From the NCBI GenBank assembly GCA_016758965.1, contig JAEPRB010000014.1, forward strand, positions 1 to 64,000: a stretch of DNA of 64,000 nt, read 5' to 3'. The position numbers were made by a program, and so were the translations under genes. The number at the start of each line of letters is the position of its first letter. Position 1 is the first letter of the stretch. The stretch comes from Circinella minor. Its lineage: Eukaryota > Mucoromycota > Mucoromycetes > Mucorales > Lichtheimiaceae. Below the pieces are notes generated by a model. The model made no database searches. It was given only the letters and a program-made list of their open reading frames with translations, and had not been told where the DNA came from. Of the stretch, positions 47,814 to 58,617 are shown in pieces.

Positions 47814-50758
47814 TTAAAGAGATGTAGAATAGCTTGGTAAACCCGAAAGTGCGTCGGCTGTTACAAGATGGCTTTTTGGATCTTGAAGAATGGTGTAAAC
47901 AACCATCCACTGTAACCTATGCATTGCCCAGGAACTAAGTTGCCACCATCCCAATCGCTCTTCTCTGTTCATACCACGTATACCATCCCAAAATGACAAT
48001 CCAATATTATTTGTACCATGTTGTTGGCGTCCATAACGATTGACAAGAAATGCGCCACGTTTACCTGTCAACAGAGATCTAGACCCATATGCAAGGGCAG
48101 GAACAATTTTGTTTGTATATATAGGTAAGGTAAACCAATCTGTAATAGAGCGATAGAGAAATGGTAATGGATAAGGTGATGTCAATGGCGACAAACGGAG
48201 ATGCATTAATACCGTCATAGGTATAGCACTTATAAATGAATAACCCATTCCACACAAGGTCTTGAATGTATCCAACATGGTGAACTTTCCTTGTCTACTC
48301 TTGTCAAATCGCTCGATACACTTAGACACTATCATAGCCTCGTTTCTCTTTTGAGTATTTATTTCATCCGTCCTTTCTTGTAACAAAACTTGTTCTGGAG
48401 TGACGATATTTTCGTGAGTGTCAGCTTGCTTTGATTTCCGTTCTTCACGCTTCATAGCCTCGTTCATCATAGTCCGCTCGTCATATTCTGGATGGCTTGG
48501 TACAGGACGTGACGATGCAGAAGGTGGTGCTTTGTCAAGATTGTTACTAGTGATATTTGCAAATGAAGATGATGTCGTTTCTCCTTGCCCTTTATTTTTC
48601 TTAGAAACGTCCAGACCCTCCTTTGCAGAATCTATAGTTGCCACGGCTGCTTCAGCCGCATCACTGATCTTGGATATCTCTGTAAACATGGCTTTCTCTT
48701 TTTTATCATTGACAGACACTCCTTGTTCAAACATCTGATTTGCTTGAGCCAATGTAGGAAAGTTTTCATGAGTAACTGCACTAGGGTCTGTTGTTGACTC
48801 TGATTGACTTTTCAATGCTTGATTTTGTTTTTCAAGCGCAATTGTACGAGGGCTTGATTTGTCATCAGATAGTGGTGGTTTCGCAGCCATCTTGGCAAAG
48901 CTTTGAGATGAAGGTGGTGGCTTCACTTTAACAGAGGTCGAGCCTAACATATCCTTGACGTCCGGTATATTCGATAAACTTTCAGTCGATTTTTGTTCTT
49001 CTAAAGCTGTGCTTACACTATTATTGGTTGAACTTGGTGATAGGCTTGGAAAATCCTTGTTGCCAGCAACATTTGCAAAAGAACGTTGCGGATGTGGTGG
49101 GATGGTGGGGTCTAAGTGCTCCTGTTGTTCTTTGTCATGGTCAACGTCGTTTGTGTGGTGAAGCAAGTCCCCAACACCCATGGATTTTGGAGTATCATGA
49201 GCTTCCTTGGAAGCCTTTTGAGGTGGTGGGAAATCAGTGACAAAAGCATACGATCGTTCAGTGTTTGTTTCTATTGTTTGTCATTATTCATGATATATAA
49301 AAGTACAGACCACTGCCATTAGCAATTTTATGCAAAAAGCGTATATTTATCGATTGTTTTCACTAATATTCTTACCTAACTTCATAGAAGATGATGACTT
49401 TTTGTTTAACAAATCCCCTACACCAGTAGCAGATAAATCAACGCCCCTGTTTTTAGGCTCGTTGTTAAAGGTAGCAGAAGCTTCTTGAGGTAATGGAAAT
49501 TCTTCTGTCGAAGATGAAGGATCGCCACTTTTATCCTTTTCTTTTTCGTCACTGCCTACATCATTATCCCTTGGACTTGGTGGTGAGCTCGGAATATTAT
49601 TGTTGCCAGCAACATTTGCAAAAGATTGTTCTGGATGCGACAAGGAAGTGGGGTCTAAATATGTCTTGTTATGTTTAACATCGTTAGCGTGATGAAGTAA
49701 GTCGCCAACACCCATGGACTTTGGACCACTATCAGCTCCTTTGGCAGTCTCTTCAGGCGGTGGAAAATCGGTGACAAAAGCATACGATCGTTCGGTGTTT
49801 GTTTCTATTGTTTGTCATTATTCATAATATATAAAAGTAAGACCACTGCCATTAGCAATTTTATGTAAAAAGAGGATATGTATCGATTGTTTTCGCTAAC
49901 ATTCTTACCTAACTTCATAGAAGGTGATGACTTTTTGTTTAACAAATCCCCTACACCAGTAGCAGATAAATCAACACCCCTGTTTTTAGGCTCGTTGTTA
50001 AAGGTAGCAGAAGCTTCTTGAGGTAATGGAAATTCTTCTGCCGAAGATGAAGGATCACCACCTTTCTTCTTTTCTTTCTCATCCTTGCCTACGTCATTAT
50101 TTGTTGAACTCGACGCCGAACTCGGAATATTATTTTTGCCAGCAACATTTGCAAAAGACCGCTGCGGTGGAATGGTGGGGTCTAAATGCTCCTGTTGCTC
50201 CTTACTATGTTCAACATCGTTGGTGTGATGAAGCAGGTCGCTAACACCCATAGATGCTGGACCATCATCCACTGCCTTAGCAGTCTCTTGAGGCAGTGGA
50301 AAATCGGTGACAAAAGCATATGAACGCTCACTGTTTGTTTCTATTGTTTGTTATTATTCACAATACATAAAAAATCAGTCACCGTCATTAGCAACTATAG
50401 ATAGCGATTACATGTGAAAAATGCATATCAATTGATTGTTTTCACTAGAATTTTTACCTGAGTTTATAGACGAAGACAGCTTTGTGTTTAACAAATCTCC
50501 TACACCACCAGCAGTAGGTAAATCGGCACCTCTGCTTTCCTGCTCGTTTTTAGAAATGGTGGCAGCCTCTCGAGGTAATGGGAAATCTTGCGCCTGTGAA
50601 GAATGATCATTACCTCCAACAATAGACTCTGCTATCCTTTGGTCCCCATGATGGAGGTTGTAAAAATGTTCTGAATCTACAATTTTTATATGTTCATCGT
50701 TTGTATCGTTCGTGCTGTTACTTCGCGAACGCTTCCATTCGCTGGTTTGGTTTGACAT
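47814..50758 (-). CDS. Caleosin-like protein with repeated disordered N-terminus
   Basis: Four exons (50458-50758, 49909-50340, 49376-49804, 47814-49270, minus) joined in phase give 872 residues. Residues about 1-690 are low-complexity and contain repeated modules: ERSYAFVTDFP, MGVGDLLHHxNDV, LDPTxxPxxxQSFANVAG, EEFPLPQEASATFNNEPKN, GVGDLLNKK. The C-terminal part (about 700-872) aligns by eye with caleosins: a single EF-hand-like loop (710-721, DKSRQGKFTMLD), proline-knot-like segment LSPLTSPYPLPF, LPIYTNKIVPAL, and GMNREERLGWWQLSSWAMHR followed by LVTADALSGL. Caleosins are lipid-droplet proteins with haem peroxygenase activity. The EF loop is degenerate (Ser and Gln at positions 3 and 5), and the expected haem His positions look replaced. 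An alternative start at 50899 would add a hydrophobic segment. Confidence 0.7.
49271..50457 (-). repeat. Tandem exon-intron duplication inside caleosin-like gene
   Basis: Two exons of 432 and 429 bases (49909-50340 and 49376-49804) and all three introns (49271-49375, 49805-49908, 50341-50457) are homologous. Introns 2 and 3 are almost identical, each containing ATAAAATTGCTAATGGCAG and ending in ACAAACAATAG. The 3' part of exon 1 and the 5' part of exon 4 belong to the same unit. All copies are phase-compatible, so each duplication keeps the frame. Confidence 0.9.
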
Positions 50759-50897
50759 ATGCTTCAATGGGAAAAAAGAATAAAAAGAGACAAAAGAATT
50801 GCTCAGGAAAAATATTAAAGAAACAAGGAAAAATAAAAAGTATGCCCAATGTGTCAGATTACTTGAAACTATTTTTTTTAGCAGCGAAAACAATCCC
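50759..50897. promoter_or_regulatory. Bidirectional promoter, caleosin-like / GNAT genes
   Basis: The 139-bp spacer between divergent ATGs is rich in A on the plus strand. If the longer minus-strand frame starting at 50899 were used, the two start codons would overlap in one CATG. The 50758 start is preferred because the upstream extension is A/T-driven. Confidence 0.4.
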
Positions 50898-52361
50898 ATG
50901 CCTAAAAAGAAAGTTCATCCAATGCCATCAGATTTCCCATTTTTGGGTTCAAAAGTCTCGACCGTCGAAAACGTTGGTCTGTGCGATCCACCTTATATGC
51001 AAGTAATAATAATAATAAACATAATAAATATTTTTTTGTTTGAGGGAGCTGGTTTTTCGTCGTTTTTCTTTTTTTTCTTTTTTCTTCTTCTAATTTTTTT
51101 GGGGGCAAGAGTCTCAGACTTTTGTTTATCTATAGCAGCGATATATTATTATAGCCAAAACCTATATAAAGCAAATCTTTCAAATAACTCTTATTAATAC
51201 TCCCGTTCATACCCCTTCTCCCGAACGAACATCATCTCCCTTCTAACGTCTATAACTGCATAAGAGAAGAGAGAATATTCCCTTTTTTTATATTATCTAC
51301 TTTTTCCATTCTTTTCTCCTCCTTTTTCATATTCACTTTTTCCTCTTAAATCGTCGTGGTTTGTCCTCCCTTCTGGAATTCCAACTCGCTTCTCAGCAAC
51401 AAGAACGGCCCGTTCGAGGTCACAAACGTAAAAGAAGTATTGTCCAAGATTCATTCGATCGTCTTCGACAGCAAAGAGGATCGTTCGGTTTGGCTGGATC
51501 GCCCACCGTGATGATGGGAACAACACCATCTGTGTCAATGTCTACTGCTAATACTTCTCATTACCCAAATTCTTCATCGATCAATCAAAATCTCAAAAAT
51601 AATTTAACTAGAATGACAACTGCAACATTACCAACGATAAAAAAGCAGCAACAACAACAACAATTACAGTCAAGAGTAAATTTTAATAACAATAATACAT
51701 CAAATAATAACAAGGTTACTATTGCTACTGGTGATACGAGCACAAGTACCAGCATCTGTAACAGTCGGAAGCGTTCCATGGATACGGCTACTCAAACAGA
51801 GGATGGGTCTCCTCCAACGAAAGCGAGGATCGTAGGCTCGCCATTAGCAGCAGAGTCATACGATATTGTTCATGATAGGCAGGCCTGTATGTTCAAAATG
51901 AAAATAGATGGAAGAGGAACTATTGGTACGTTGAATATAAAAGAGATGTTGATGTGTTAAAAAAGCATCATTTCCAAACTAAAGCATTTTTTTTCTTCGT
52001 TCTTCAGCTGCATTGTGTTACTTACCTACAAGGGTACAAACTTTGATCGAATTTTATCACACTGTAAGTATAAACTTAAGTTGTTTATATGATGTTTGAA
52101 GTGCTAACACAAGAACAACAACTACGGAAAAGCATTGTGTATACTAACCACCATATGTATCAAATGTCTTAGGAAATTCCAATTGGATATCGAGATATGG
52201 GTCTGGGAGATCTACTCGTCAAGCGAGCGTTTGAATGGGCTGAAGAACGTAAGGCTCTAATTATCGCAACATGTCCATTTGTACGTCGGTATCTTGCACG
52301 TCACCCATATAATAATGTCGTCCGAACTGAACAAGAAGCTATAGAGCGACTAATCAAATAA
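50898..52361 (+). CDS. Small GNAT-fold acetyltransferase (PF14542/NATD1 type) with long disordered N-terminus
   Basis: Four exons (50898-51002, 51397-51925, 52008-52063, 52173-52361) give 292 residues. Exon 1 (MPKKKVHPMPSDFPFLGSKV...DPPYMQ) was chosen because the next exon has no good ATG and a strong pyrimidine tract with CTCAG lies at 51396; phases agree. Residues 36-180 are low-complexity with KRKRS basic clusters, poly-Gln and Asn runs. The C-terminal third (about 190-292) reads YDIVHDRQACMFKMKIDGRG, ALCYLPTRVQTLIEFYHTEI, YRDMGLGDLLVKRAFEWAEE and IATCPFVRRYLARHP, matching the short yjdJ/NATD1 GNAT fold with its acetyl-CoA loop (GxGxxL-like). Basic clusters suggest nuclear localisation (inference). 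The 394-bp first intron is long for this region. Confidence 0.82.
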
Positions 52362-52818
52362 TAATGATAATGATAATAATAGTATTAATAATTTAATAAT
52401 AAAGGACTATGGAGATGTTGTACATAATTTAAGAGAAAAAAATTAGAAGAGGTGACCAGGGTTACCATTTTATGTGGATCATTATTTTACAGTATACGTA
52501 AGGGGTTGCTTGATGACTTTTGCCTTTTTCATCAAACGAGTTTATTGGTGACACAGAAGTGGTTTATTTTTGCACACAAAAAAAAATATTTGATTTCGAC
52601 CCATTAATAACACAAAGCTTACTTTATTGACACCATACGCGGTAGCATGTAGATGATCGGCTGCGGATAAAATAATAAACATCGGTAGGTAATCACCATG
52701 TTAAGCAATCATATTTCTTACTCTATGACTGCGTAGAAAAAAAACTCCTTTTTCTTGTCAAATTTCGCTCGATGGCTAGTAGATATAATTATGTATTTCA
52801 AGCTACACGATCTCGAAA

Positions 52819-52856
52819 CACACACACACACACACGCGCGCGCGCATATATATAAA
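52819..52856. repeat. Composite (CA)n(CG)n(TA)n microsatellite
   Basis: Alternating purine-pyrimidine tract: about eight CA units, then about five CG units, then ATATATATA. Such tracts can adopt Z-DNA (established chemistry); any role here is unknown. Confidence 0.8.
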
Positions 52857-53717
52857 TATGAAGTATATATGGTATTTGTTTTTATGAGATGATATATAGT
52901 ATCATAATATATCAGGAATGTACCTCAAAATAGAATCTAGTGAGTGGTAGCCAGAAAGTAGATCCGTTAAAGATATCGTAAAACGAAGAGTGTCCACAAG
53001 CTGTATATCATAAATCGGATGCATTTTATAAAAAACTAAAAAGACTCTGCTAATGGGACAAAATGATCAGAATTGGAAATAGGATCAATAATTCACATGC
53101 ATGTTTATATTTTTATCTTGAAAAGTGCATTTTATACAAAAGGCTAACGCTATGTCGGGTAAAAGAAACTTTTTATGTCAAAACTTGCCTGAGACTAGTT
53201 TGAGTGATTTTATCCGCTGTTTGCTAATAGCATTCAACTGTTAGTGTTTATTCACATGCAAAGACTGATGATCTAGAGCATAAAAAAGCAAAGAAGATAG
53301 CATTTTCTTATTTTAATTGCTAAAAACGTGCTATGGTTTACCATCAAACTACTATTCATGACGGTACGTACTGATGATAAACATGGTCAAAAATTCTATC
53401 GACAGCAAATGGATACATATTTATCGTCCAGCAGATTTATTAGTGGGGATACGTATGTTTAAGCAATATTTTATTTCTGCGTCATTTCTACAGACAGGAT
53501 TAACGTAGCCTCGTCGTCGTTTGTATGATTATTACCAATATGTAATAAAAAGTATAAGATTTCATTATCAACTATCAATAATTCATTTATACGGTATGAT
53601 CTCACTGCAGTTGAATGAAAGTGCCATACTAAACGAAATATAATATAATATCAGCAAAACTACTGTTAAAATCTTAATCAAGCGCGTGATGACAGTAACA
53701 TTAACAAAAGATCTTTT

Positions 53718-53912
53718 TTGTACATATTTAAATTCGAACGCAGCTGTGTTGAAGTTGTTAATCGCATCCTCAGCCATGAAACGCTCAATTTAAAGTTTCA
53801 CAAAGATATCGCCACATGGATACGAACGAAAAACGGTAGCAGTACACGTCCCAATGAATCAAGAAAATTTTATTTGCTTTCTGACAATATACACACTATG
53901 CTATCCCGATAA
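53718..53912 (+). CDS. Unrecognised ORF, possible exon or gene remnant
   Basis: A 64-codon frame (beginning MYIFKFERSCVEVVNR and containing HKDIATWIRTKNGSSTRPNE) has an amino-acid mix that looks like real coding sequence. A possible upstream exon-like stretch (KHGQKFYRQQMDTYLSS, 53384-53451) ends at a GTATGT donor. I cannot assemble a full gene or name a family; it may be a decayed transposon or retrogene. Confidence 0.25.
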   Translation: MYIFKFERSCVEVVNRILSHETLNLKFHKDIATWIRTKNGSSTRPNESRKFYLLSDNIHTMLSR

Positions 53913-54621
53913 TTGGATAGATTAGCCGGAGTACTCATCCATCAATCTACACTTTGTAATGAAACAGTAAGCAGCGTCTTGTTCTAGTATTAATTAATTT
54001 AAATAATGAATTAGTTTCTTTGACGAATAAAAAACTGTCAGCGATCATTTGCAGTTAAATTCAAAAATATATACTCAGGGTTCCATCACTATCAGAAAAT
54101 AATTTATTATGCTTGAACACCTAAAAGCAGGAGAGAATCAGGATGGGGGGTACAAAGCTAAAATTGAATATCGTCACCCCAATTTTTTTTTATATACAGA
54201 GAATTGTTACAAAATTACGTTCACTTCCTTCGCATCACACACCTTTGTTTCTCTTTTCCTTTCCTTTTTATATTTAGTTTTGTCACTGTATTAATCTTTT
54301 TCTTTTTTTACTCCCCCTTCCCTTTTCATCCCCCCAATAAAGCAGCATTTCCCCTCGTGTATACCCACCTAACCAACTTATAACACACACTTTTATTATA
54401 TTTATTATTTCATTTTCTCTATTTTTCTCTCTCTCTCTTCTCTTTATTGCTACTACTGCTATTACGACGTACAACCATTATTGTCACTACTTATTTATTA
54501 TTATTATTATTACTATTACTATTATTCTCTCATTTTCCTACTTCGCTTATTAGAAAAAACAACACAAAAAGAACCATTATATTCAAAAATAAGTTCATAA
54601 CCAAGCAACTATAATATCACC

Positions 54622-57600
54622 ATGACAGCCGCCACCATAGCGCCACCACCAAACGTTGTAGCTAGTGAATATCAACAACCACAACAGCAGCATCAACGAG
54701 AACCTGAAGTTCTAGCACGTCGTTCAGCATCTGTTCGATCATCTAATCATGAATCCAAAAGATTATCTCTTTCATCACGAGATCCGTCATCACTTCAACG
54801 CCAAAATAATTCGCAAAGCCAAACCAGCACTTTGGATAATAAAAAGCGACGTAGTCAAGAAAGTCTAGTGAGCCGAAGACAATCCGAACGACGAAAACCA
54901 ATTCGCATTCAAAACTATATAATAAATCGAAAAACCATTGGTGCTGGTAGTATGGGCAAAGTTAAACTAGCAGAGTGTTTGACTGATACAGACCGACAAC
55001 AGGTACATATAACTTTATTGTATAAATATTTTATCATTATACGCTATTCAACATATATAACCTACTATTCTATCCGGGACCTGAAGTGCTACTTTTTTTA
55101 TCCTTTTTTCTGAATCTTGTCAATACTCGTTTTTAAAAAGGTTCTTCCTTTCCCCCAAAAAAAAGAAACCTGTTTTTTCTTACTTTGATCTTTTATTACA
55201 TGATAATTATATATAGTATGCGGTCAAGATCATGCCAAAAGTGAATTTAGCGGCCATGTCCGATGCAAATAGCAATAAAGCCAAAGATCCCAAAGATACA
55301 CCTAAAGAACGAGAACAAAGGACTGTACGTGAAATGGCTATGATGCAACTTCTGCGTCATCCAAATATTTGTCAACTGAAAGAATGGGTCAATGAGGGTG
55401 ATTACTATTACATGTTTTTGGAATATGTAGATGGTGGTCAGCTGCTTGACTATATCATCAGCCACGGCAAACTGCGCGAGAAACAAGCCCGAAAATTTGC
55501 ACGACAGATTGTCAGCGCTTTAGGTAATTTTTTTTTGACAACAAAATTGAAAAAAAAAGAGGGATGAAAAATGTCAGTGTGTTTTAATATGATTAAGATT
55601 TTATTGCTGAAACGATTAATAATGGGATATTTATTATTTATTGATTTAGATTACTGTCATCGAAATTCTATTGTCCATCGAGGTAATGAAATGAAAAAAC
55701 ACGAGCTCGCTAGCCCACTTTGATAATATATAAAATTTGTGTACTAACCTCATGCCGCCCCCGCTCTACTCCCCATAACCCATCTCTTTCTCCTCTCCGG
55801 CTTTTGCCTTTTTCGGAACAGATCTGAAAATAGAAAATATCCTAATCACCCGAGACGAAGATATTAAAATTATTGACTTTGGTTTATCAAATATTTATTC
55901 CCCTTCACGTTTGCTGAGTACCTTTTGTGGCTCTCTTTATTTTGCTGCTCCCGAACTATTACAGGCAAGACATTATACCGGCCCAGAAGTCGATGTTTGG
56001 AGTTTTGGTGTTGTGCTATATGTACTTGTATGTGGTCGCGTACCTTTTGATGATACCAGTTTACCTGCATTGCATGCCAAAATCAAGGCTGGTCAAGTTG
56101 ATGGGTACCCTGATCATTTAAGTAAAGGTAAAGTCTTTTAATACCACGTCCCATTTATATCATTTTATAGCATTTTGTGCCACCTGCACGCGTATGAAAC
56201 GTAATTTATCTTTGTGATTTAATTATTGATAACGAATACCTATTATGAAATAATTTTATGTAGATTGTGTTGATCTTCTAACAAAGATTCTTGTCGTTGA
56301 TCCCAAGCGCCGCGCTAACTTATCACAAGTTCGTGATCATCCATGGATGAATAAGGGTCATGATGAATCTATTCAAAATCATATCCCACATCGACAAGCT
56401 TTACATTCGATTGATATGGATATCGTTGCCGGGATGGGCGGGTTTGGATTTGGCGAACCCAAGGATATTTATACAAAGTTAGAATCTTTAATTGCTAATT
56501 CGGAATATCGTAATGCAGCTTCTCAGATTGATCACAATTATCAACAAAGCTTATTAAATCAAGGGTATTCAAGCAAACCACGCTGGCGACGAAGTTTGAG
56601 ATCAAAACGCATGTCTCACATTCAAGACGATCCACAATCTCTGCCTGCAATGTACGAACCTTTGGTATCCATATATTATCTTGCAAAAGAAAAAAAAGAA
56701 TACGACACTCGACAACGTCAACTCAAGCGAGCACAAATGGTTTCAGCACAGTCTACTCCCATTTTACGACGCAGCAACAGCACCATTGCAACAAGCACAA
56801 CCTCGCGTGCTGAAGCAGGAGGAGGATTGACACGACGCAAGACGGATCGTACACCCAGCACACCTAAATTGAACAGCGGTAACGGCAATAATAATAATAA
56901 TAATAATAATAGTCGGCATAATAATAACACGAGTTCAAACGTCACACGATCAGGCAGTTTTCACTTCCCCACACGATCAAACAGTGCGCGTGGGGCATCT
57001 TCAGCCTTTTTGGCCCGAAGCAAGAGTGCCGCTCGAAAAATCGGCGCAATGTTACCCAACACAAACATTCAACGGCATACACTTGTAGATAATTCGTCGG
57101 ACAAAGTATTACCGCCATTACCCGGCAGCCAAATCAATGATGATCATACTAACAATGATAATAATAACACTAACAACTTCCATAATTCCACAACTGGTTC
57201 CGGACCTGAACCTACATCATCAATGTCGACACCACTCAAAAAGACATTTCAGCAATTGCTTAAGGTCGATAACAAAGATGGGGGATCTGACAAGCAACGA
57301 TCTTCATGGCGACGTCTTTCGATTAGTCGCTCTTCAAAATATTCACGGGCATCAATGGAAGCTGCTAGTGCTGTTGAACCGATGCCTCCTGCACCTTCTC
57401 AAAGTAAATCGGCTACAAGCAATCTTCGGGCATCAGAATCTGGTGATAATAATAGAGGTAAAAATAAAATTAAAATAAGCCCCCCCCCCATGCACACCTA
57501 GGAGACATAAGAAAAAAGAAAACTCATAAATAGAAAATATTAAAAAAAAAATAGATACGGATATAGGACCTATGCCTAAATTAGGAGCTCACCCAAAAAG

Positions 57601-58021
57601 TCTTTTTAACTTTAACCGACGGCATTTATTCCGTAGCAAACCACAAAAATTGATGGATGATTTAAATGATCTATTGTGGTTAATGAATATTCGAACCCAA
57701 CAATCTGTTTTAGAACCTTTTGTATTGGATTGTGAATGTGATTATCCAGATTGGCTCAAGTTCTTAACAAAACCCAGTGATTCGGATTCAGGACAATCGA
57801 GCCATATTGAAACAGGAGGTCCAAGTAATGAATCAGATTTGGATGGTGAACCATTACGGTTTACTGTTATGATCTACCAAGCACGTTGGGCAGGCGGTCG
57901 GTTAGGTGTTAAAGTCAAGGAAGCAGAGGATGAAACCGCTGCTAATGGTACATCCAAAATTTATCGCAATTTGTATCACACCATACTTTGTGAATTAGGT
58001 AAGGTTGCAGGTCGAATGTAG
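54622..58021 (+). CDS. KIN1: KIN1/MARK (PAR-1)-type serine/threonine kinase with KA1 end
   Basis: Six exons (54622-55002, 55217-55523, 55650-55682, 55822-56127, 56264-57457, 57555-58021) give 895 residues. Family role: CAMK-type kinase of cell polarity and exocytosis or ER-stress signalling at the membrane. Visible: Ser/Gln-rich N-terminus, Gly loop GAGSMG (107-112), VAIK-type Lys131 in YAVKIM, alpha-C region [22 protein letters not shown] with Asp241 (split by a 139-bp intron just before Asp), DFG 259-261, activation segment [13 protein letters not shown], and [21 protein letters not shown] long disordered region with Asn and Ser repeats follows. The last exon carries the KA1-like part ([50 protein letters not shown]). 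MARK members with UBA were considered, but the Kin1-like insert after the lysine ([17 protein letters not shown]) favours KIN1. Confidence 0.92.
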
Positions 58022-58617
58022 CGCAACCTTTTTCTTTTTTCTTTATCTTAGTCCCAAGATATTAATCATCGGAGGACTATAGCAAAGTGGCCATAACTAC
58101 ATTGCCGTATTACCATATCTTTTCTTCACTTATTATATCCCTTTTGTTCCCCCAATCACCCCACTAAAAAATACACACACGTACACCACACTTTCTTATT
58201 TTATCTATTTATATTATATACTATACATCTATACATTATATCTTACATATTTTATGTTTTACTTATGTTATATTAAAAAACACCATCACAAATTAAATAA
58301 TAGCGTCAAAATGATGGTTACAATATAATTTACACGAAAATAATAAAAATCCGAAAAGAATCTGGAGAGTAAGAATGGATGAGAGTATGTGGAGGATAGG
58401 TAATGTAACAATTATTATAGATATAGATAGTATAAGTAATGCATGTGGTGTGTTAGTAATAAAAAAATGAAATTACATGAAAAACAATGTACAAAGTGAT
58501 AAATATTAACAAGAAAAAAAAATAACAGATTAAAACGGAATACGGTAAGTGGGGAGAAGAAGGTCTATTACATATTAGTGTGAGATGTATTTATTTGAAA
58601 AGCCAGATACCTCACTT
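58022..58617. terminator. 3' flanks of convergent kinase and Zn-cluster genes
   Basis: A 596-bp AT-rich spacer between convergent stops. Apart from poly-T and AATAAA-like words (for example AATAATAAAAAT near 58339) nothing is recognised. Confidence 0.35.

Larger units (their letters stand above)
52362..54621. other. Intergenic region of 2.3 kb with microsatellites
   Basis: Contains a composite CA/CG/TA microsatellite near 52819-52856, exon-like but unassigned stretches at about 53330-53940, and a strongly pyrimidine-rich stretch at 54260-54540 that probably is the promoter and leader of the kinase gene. Confidence 0.5.

Noticed and set aside
49028..49322. Plus-strand ORFs opposite the caleosin-like gene (also at 48418-48738, 49493-49678 and 50026-50244)
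   Set aside because: Shadows of the repeated minus-strand exons; they recur only because the exons are duplicated.
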